From Chitinophagales bacterium (lineage in GTDB: Bacteria; Bacteroidota; Bacteroidia; Chitinophagales; Saprospiraceae), in the NCBI GenBank assembly GCA_013299105.1, contig JAAFJY010000013.1:1-64000 (forward strand): a stretch of 64,000 nt of DNA, read 5' to 3'. The position numbers and the translations under genes are program-made. A model generated the notes under the pieces. That model worked only from the letters and a program-made list of their open reading frames with translations, ran no database searches and had not been told where the DNA came from. This document shows positions 61,901 to 64,000 of the stretch, piece by piece; position 1 is the stretch's first letter; each line of letters opens with the position of its first letter.

Positions 61901-62334
61901 CTTGATTTTCTGACAAAACCAAACTTGTCGCTGGAATTCCACTCCACTTGAAAACTCAGTTGCAAGTCGTGATTGATTTCTTCAAGGATGATTTTATGTC
62001 CGAAAACATGTTTGTACAGGTTCCGACTCGTATGGTGGACTCCTTCATAGCGGTTAGAAAAGGGTTCCCAGCGCTGTTGGACATCGCCCTGTTGCACCCG
62101 GAGTACAGTTTTGCTGCCCGTAATTTCAAGTGACTCGGTAATTTTATCATCGGTGTAATAGGGAAAAAGGGCATAATCGGCATTTTTTCGGCCAGCACTC
62201 AAGCCCCCATTGCTGGAAATGAACATCCAATGGTCGGAGTCACTTACAATGCTCATAAAAAATGGGCGCAGGGCGTCACTGTCTGGTATTTTGAAATAGC
62301 GCTCTGCACCTATTTGTGTGTATTGCAGTTCCAT
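58918..62334 (-). CDS. GH94/GH149/GH161-like glycoside phosphorylase
   Basis: An 1138-residue protein; ATG 62334 gives MELQYTQIGAERYFKIPDSD and matches family-type starts better than the frame start 25 codons upstream. The N-terminal super-sandwich part (about 1-330) includes DHWMFISSNGGLSAGRKNAD and YYTDDKITESLEITGS. The catalytic alpha/alpha barrel has LDYQGNWRDIFQNWEALAHS and NPWSYIGYWGDHQIIYLLKF, and the proposed general acid D636 lies in TQRPEWNDANNALVGNG, like the D-W-N-D motif of GH94. No signal peptide, so it is cytoplasmic. The size and GH17 neighbours suggest a beta-1,3-glucan phosphorylase (GH161-like), releasing glucose 1-phosphate; family assignment is inference. Confidence 0.75.
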   Translation of the reverse strand: MELQYTQIGAERYFKIPDSDALRPFFMSIVSDSDHWMFISSNGGLSAGRKNADYALFPYYTDDKITESLEITGSKTVLRVQQGDVQQRWEPFSNRYEGVHHTSRNLYKHVFGHKIILEEINHDLQLSFQVEWNSSDKFGFVRKSRLINQGPNEVHIALLDGIQNILPYGVPSTLQNSSSNLVDAYKRSELAPEVGLGIYALSAIIVDKAEPSEALKANVAWSLGLEDSIYLLSALQLGKFRKGMPVQQEVDVKAEKGAFLLQKNIVLSAGAEKTWMIVANVNQSHAAVAQLMALLKDKKGLARLVEEDIAAGTQRLLALNAAADGLQLSSDQRRDTRHFANILFNIMRGGIFDQNYQIEKWDFDHYLSKANPTVFENAKPVLDQLSPVFSFFELNQIAQQSKDVHFRRLCLEYMPLKFSRRHGDPSRPWNWFSINTRSEKDGSKLLDYQGNWRDIFQNWEALAHSYPAFIESMVYKFLNATTFDGYNPYRVTKAGFDWETIEPDNPWSYIGYWGDHQIIYLLKFLEFMEDHQPGRLGHLFDQEDFVYANVPYRIKSYEDTLKNPKDTIEFDHESDKKIQLRKSQHGADGALLQDRNGKIHAVTFAEKILATVLAKMSNFIPEGGIWMNTQRPEWNDANNALVGNGVSVVTLCYLRRFLSFFKKVLADSAAKQADVSAELLVFLRAVSQTLKDHQHLLTGKINDTDRKWILDGLGKAGSAYRTALYEQAFSGAKQPVALTEIAEFFDLSLLFLEHTIEANKRPDHLYHAYNLMSIEGEDRVSIAYLSEMLEGQVAVLSSKYLSAQDTILLLDSLKKSKLFRADQYSYLLYPNKNLPGFLEKNKVSAEAIGQSSLLTQLVAAGNVDIVEKDVNGDFHFNSNFKNASDLSAALSELSATSYAALVEKEGKQVLQIFEDLFNHKAFTGRSGTFFGYEGLGSIYWHMVSKLQLAVLECCQQAVETDESPEHKARLLAHYYEISEGIGVHKSPSLYGAFPTDPYSHTPAGKGAQQPGMTGQVKEDILSRFGELGVLVKNGKLCFKPSLLRESEFLEADQSFEYVDVNQRTRHLSLGKGTLCFTYCQVPIVYHLSNENRLGITFQNGTTAVLDDLNVDAINSLKIFERTGEVVRIDVQLKPLTSK

Positions 62335-62562
62335 TTTTACTATTATTAGGCTTGTAATAAGGTACAGTGTGGCGCTCCAACACGAGCCAAACTGGAATTC
62401 GCAAGGCAAACTACAAATAAATCATGGTTCTCATTGGTTTTAGGCGCTGGGTAATACATTCTTCAGCACATTTGACAAATAGTAGCATTTCTTTACTGAT
62501 GTTGTGCAAAAATTCGAAGTATCTCTTGCAAAATGACAGGCCTGCTGGAGAATTCCCGTATA

Positions 62563-62694
62563 GGGAGCGTAAAAAAATAAGGTGGACGGATTTGGGTTTA
62601 GTGAAAAAAGATAATCAACTGACCGGAAGGAAGTTGTGTTCTTTTTTTGCTAAACCTCAAAAGCAAATGTGTCCACCTTATTTTAGCTTAAATA
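62563..62694 (+). repeat. family B element, copy 3
   Basis: About 132 bp with ends GAGCGTAAAAAAATAAGGTG and GTCCACCTTATTTTAGCTT, and inner AAGGAAGTTGTGTTC and TTTGCTAAACCTC. It lies in the 62335-63417 gap upstream of the phosphorylase gene. Confidence 0.8.
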
Positions 62695-62818
62695 GATATG
62701 GTTGCAAGCAAAGCATATTTTGGTTCTTTGACAATTAATGTGGGAGGTCAAAATTTCTCAACGCTGGTGCATGTGGTAATGCCTTTGCCCCATCTCATAT
62801 AGACCACTAGTCTTCATA

Positions 62819-63045
62819 TGATGCAACTGCCGGATAGATGCGTGATGTGATTAGGGGAGGGCATTTTGTCCCCGGACTGAAGTCCAGGGTTACACGATGC
62901 AGGATGTGATTTTTGCATTTAATTGAAATTCAGACAATTGAACTGACTTATTTCACCTTGCCGTGATTTGGATTTTTGCTCCCCATCTCACCAAATTTTC
63001 AAAATAGAACCAAACACATCCTGCATCTATCCAGAAGTTGCATCA
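62819..63045. repeat. single-copy element with TGATGCAACT inverted ends
   Basis: About 227 bp. Left end TGATGCAACTGCCGGATAGA followed by TGCGTGATGTGATT; right end CACATCCTGCATCTATCC then AGAAGTTGCATCA. The ends are inverted repeats of about 34 bp with few mismatches. An internal GATGCAGGATGTGATTTT repeats the end motif directly, and a small CCCCGGACT / AGTCCAGGG hairpin lies near 62871-62891. Confidence 0.7.
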
Positions 63046-63231
63046 AGGGACACATGATTTGTCAGAGAACCCATATTTTCAAATATATTTGAGGGATTCT
63101 GAGTTTTTAGATTGGGCCCAAAGTGGCCGTTTTTGCGTATCCTGCTTTGTGAAAATGCTCCTTGTGTGCGATTAACTTTACTTTTGCGTCATTTTACAGG
63201 ATACACTGGACAAAAACCTGTTCATTTGCCT

Positions 63232-63399
63232 TTAGAGCATCTTTAAAATTTGCTGTTTGCCGTAAAACGGCCCAATTTCGCCTACTCTTCGTTAGGGAAA
63301 TGCTCATTATGCGTTGCATAACTCCGCTTTCCCTGCCTTGATTAGTCAAAATTTGCCTCGTTTTTCGCCTAATTCTCTAATATTTAAACACGCTCTTAA
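63232..63399. repeat. family C element, copy 2
   Basis: A 168-bp copy of the element at 2656-2824: ends TTAGAGCATCTTTAAA and TTTAAACACGCTCTTAA, shared inner blocks CTCTTCGTTAGG and ATGCTCATTATGCG. It ends 18 bp before the VTC gene start, so it may carry or disturb that promoter. Confidence 0.8.
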
Positions 63400-63417
63400 C
63401 TTTCAATCATTTTTTTG

Positions 63418-64000
63418 ATGCGCTACGAATTCAAATACTACGCGTCGTCCGATCAGTTGGAAGCCTTGCGCAACATGTTGCAACCCTTCACCTTGCCCGA
63501 CGAATATGCCGCCGAGCAAGCGGGCGGGCACTACACTGTGCGCAGTATTTACTTCGACACGCCCAATTTTCAGATGTACCACCGCAAGCAAGACCATTTT
63601 GCCCACCGCATGAAGGTGCGCTTGCGCGGCTACAACATCGGCAACGACGAGAGCAAGGTTTTCCTGGAGTTGAAGCGCAAATACGAAGGGCCGATTTTGA
63701 AAAACCGCTGCGGATTGCCGTATGGGGTGGTGAAAAAAATCTTCCAAGGGGCTGCAGTGGATGATCTTCTGCCTGAAATCGGTAAGCCCGACAACCTGCG
63801 GCGCTTTTTTTACCAAATTTACCAGCACCGCCTCAAACCGGTCGTGACGGTGGCCTACGAGCGCGAGGTATTCCTGAGCAAGCTTTGGGACCCCGAAAAC
63901 AACCTGCGCATCACCATCGACAAAAACCTGCGGGCCATTCCTTACCCTGGCGTGGATGAGTTGTATGAGGAGCGCAATGTGCAGCACCCCTTGCCCCATC
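63418..64000 (+). CDS. polyphosphate polymerase (VTC) domain protein, 5' part
   Basis: Open from ATG 63418 to the window end (194 codons, incomplete). It begins MRYEFKYYASSDQLEALRNM, and continues with HYTVRSIYFDTPNFQMYHRK, HRMKVRLRGYNIGNDESKVF, LELKRKYEGPILKNRCGLPY and VTVAYEREVFL. The alternating basic residues on tunnel strands (R-S-I-Y-F-D, K-V-R-L-R, E-L-K-R-K, Y-E-R-E) are those of the VTC domain, which in eukaryotes makes polyphosphate from ATP. Bacterial members are less studied and are often next to CotH or DUF4956 genes, which would lie beyond the window. The reverse-strand open frame here is a shadow. Confidence 0.88.
   Translation, partial: MRYEFKYYASSDQLEALRNMLQPFTLPDEYAAEQAGGHYTVRSIYFDTPNFQMYHRKQDHFAHRMKVRLRGYNIGNDESKVFLELKRKYEGPILKNRCGLPYGVVKKIFQGAAVDDLLPEIGKPDNLRRFFYQIYQHRLKPVVTVAYEREVFLSKLWDPENNLRITIDKNLRAIPYPGVDELYEERNVQHPLPH

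Noticed and set aside
63403-63999. 198-codon minus-strand frame at the window end
   Set aside because: The opposite strand encodes a clear VTC-domain protein over the same stretch; the minus frame is its shadow.
1-64000. tRNA, rRNA or tmRNA genes
   Set aside because: I looked for cloverleaf-like segments and conserved rRNA blocks in the gaps and saw none; a covariance-model scan would be needed to be sure.

Overview
The window looks like chromosomal DNA of a Bacteroidota bacterium, most likely a Saprospiraceae relative (Haliscomenobacter-like; this placement is inference from gene content, not a search). The signs are a SusC/SusD pair, a type IX secretion C-terminal tail on an M36 protease, promoters of the TTTG-N19-TAnnTTTG type, weak Shine-Dalgarno sequences, 7TM-AraC regulators, and planctomycete-type cytochrome/DUF1501/DUF1553 proteins. 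I found no rRNA, tRNA or CRISPR array.

Layout. 1-6.5 kb is an accessory zone: the end of an IS transposase, two AT-rich membrane ORFs, an Rpn-family PD-(D/E)XK nuclease, an overlapping AAA ATPase/DUF4276 (TOPRIM-like) pair that resembles a defence operon, a small-protein/HNH cassette, then decayed copies of both the ATPase and the Rpn gene. 6.5-9.7 kb holds VOC and SRPBCC proteins and a photolyase/cryptochrome. 10.2-16.3 kb is gltB-gltD (glutamate synthase) with a clear promoter. 16.5-21 kb carries a DUF234-type ATPase behind two tandem hairpins, a membrane AraC regulator, two small exported proteins and three palindromic elements. 21.2-28.5 kb is a planctomycete-like cluster (c-type cytochrome/LRR protein, DUF1501, DUF1553) divergent from a DUF1080 hydrolase. 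28.6-34.1 kb has a MarR regulator with its own palindrome and a five-gene minus-strand run rlmB-DUF2177-gntP-TPR-TPR. 34.2-47 kb contains an M36 protease, a ZIP transporter behind a palindromic operator, a PhoD/DUF6503/DNA glycosylase operon, a WecA-like transferase with FluC, an M3 peptidase and TerC. 47.2-62.3 kb is dominated by sugar metabolism: a TIM-barrel isomerase, SusC-SusD, an orphan membrane-fusion protein, and the minus-strand set of a GH94/GH161-like phosphorylase, a GH17 lipoprotein, a GPH sugar symporter and a cytoplasmic GH17. Together these read as a locus for beta-1,3-glucan (laminarin-like) capture, cleavage, import and phosphorolysis. The window ends inside a VTC-domain (polyphosphate polymerase-like) gene.

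The most unusual aspect is the intergenic DNA. Nearly every gap over 300 bp holds a non-coding element of about 120-290 bp with inverted-repeat ends. At least six kinds are visible: family A (seven or more members, with a shared frame and exchangeable cores), family B (three copies, one between susC and susD), family C (two copies), and three single-copy elements. Several start or end within about 10 bp of a stop codon, and one family A end sits inside the decayed Rpn gene. No intact transposase lies in the window, so these elements would have to be mobilised in trans.
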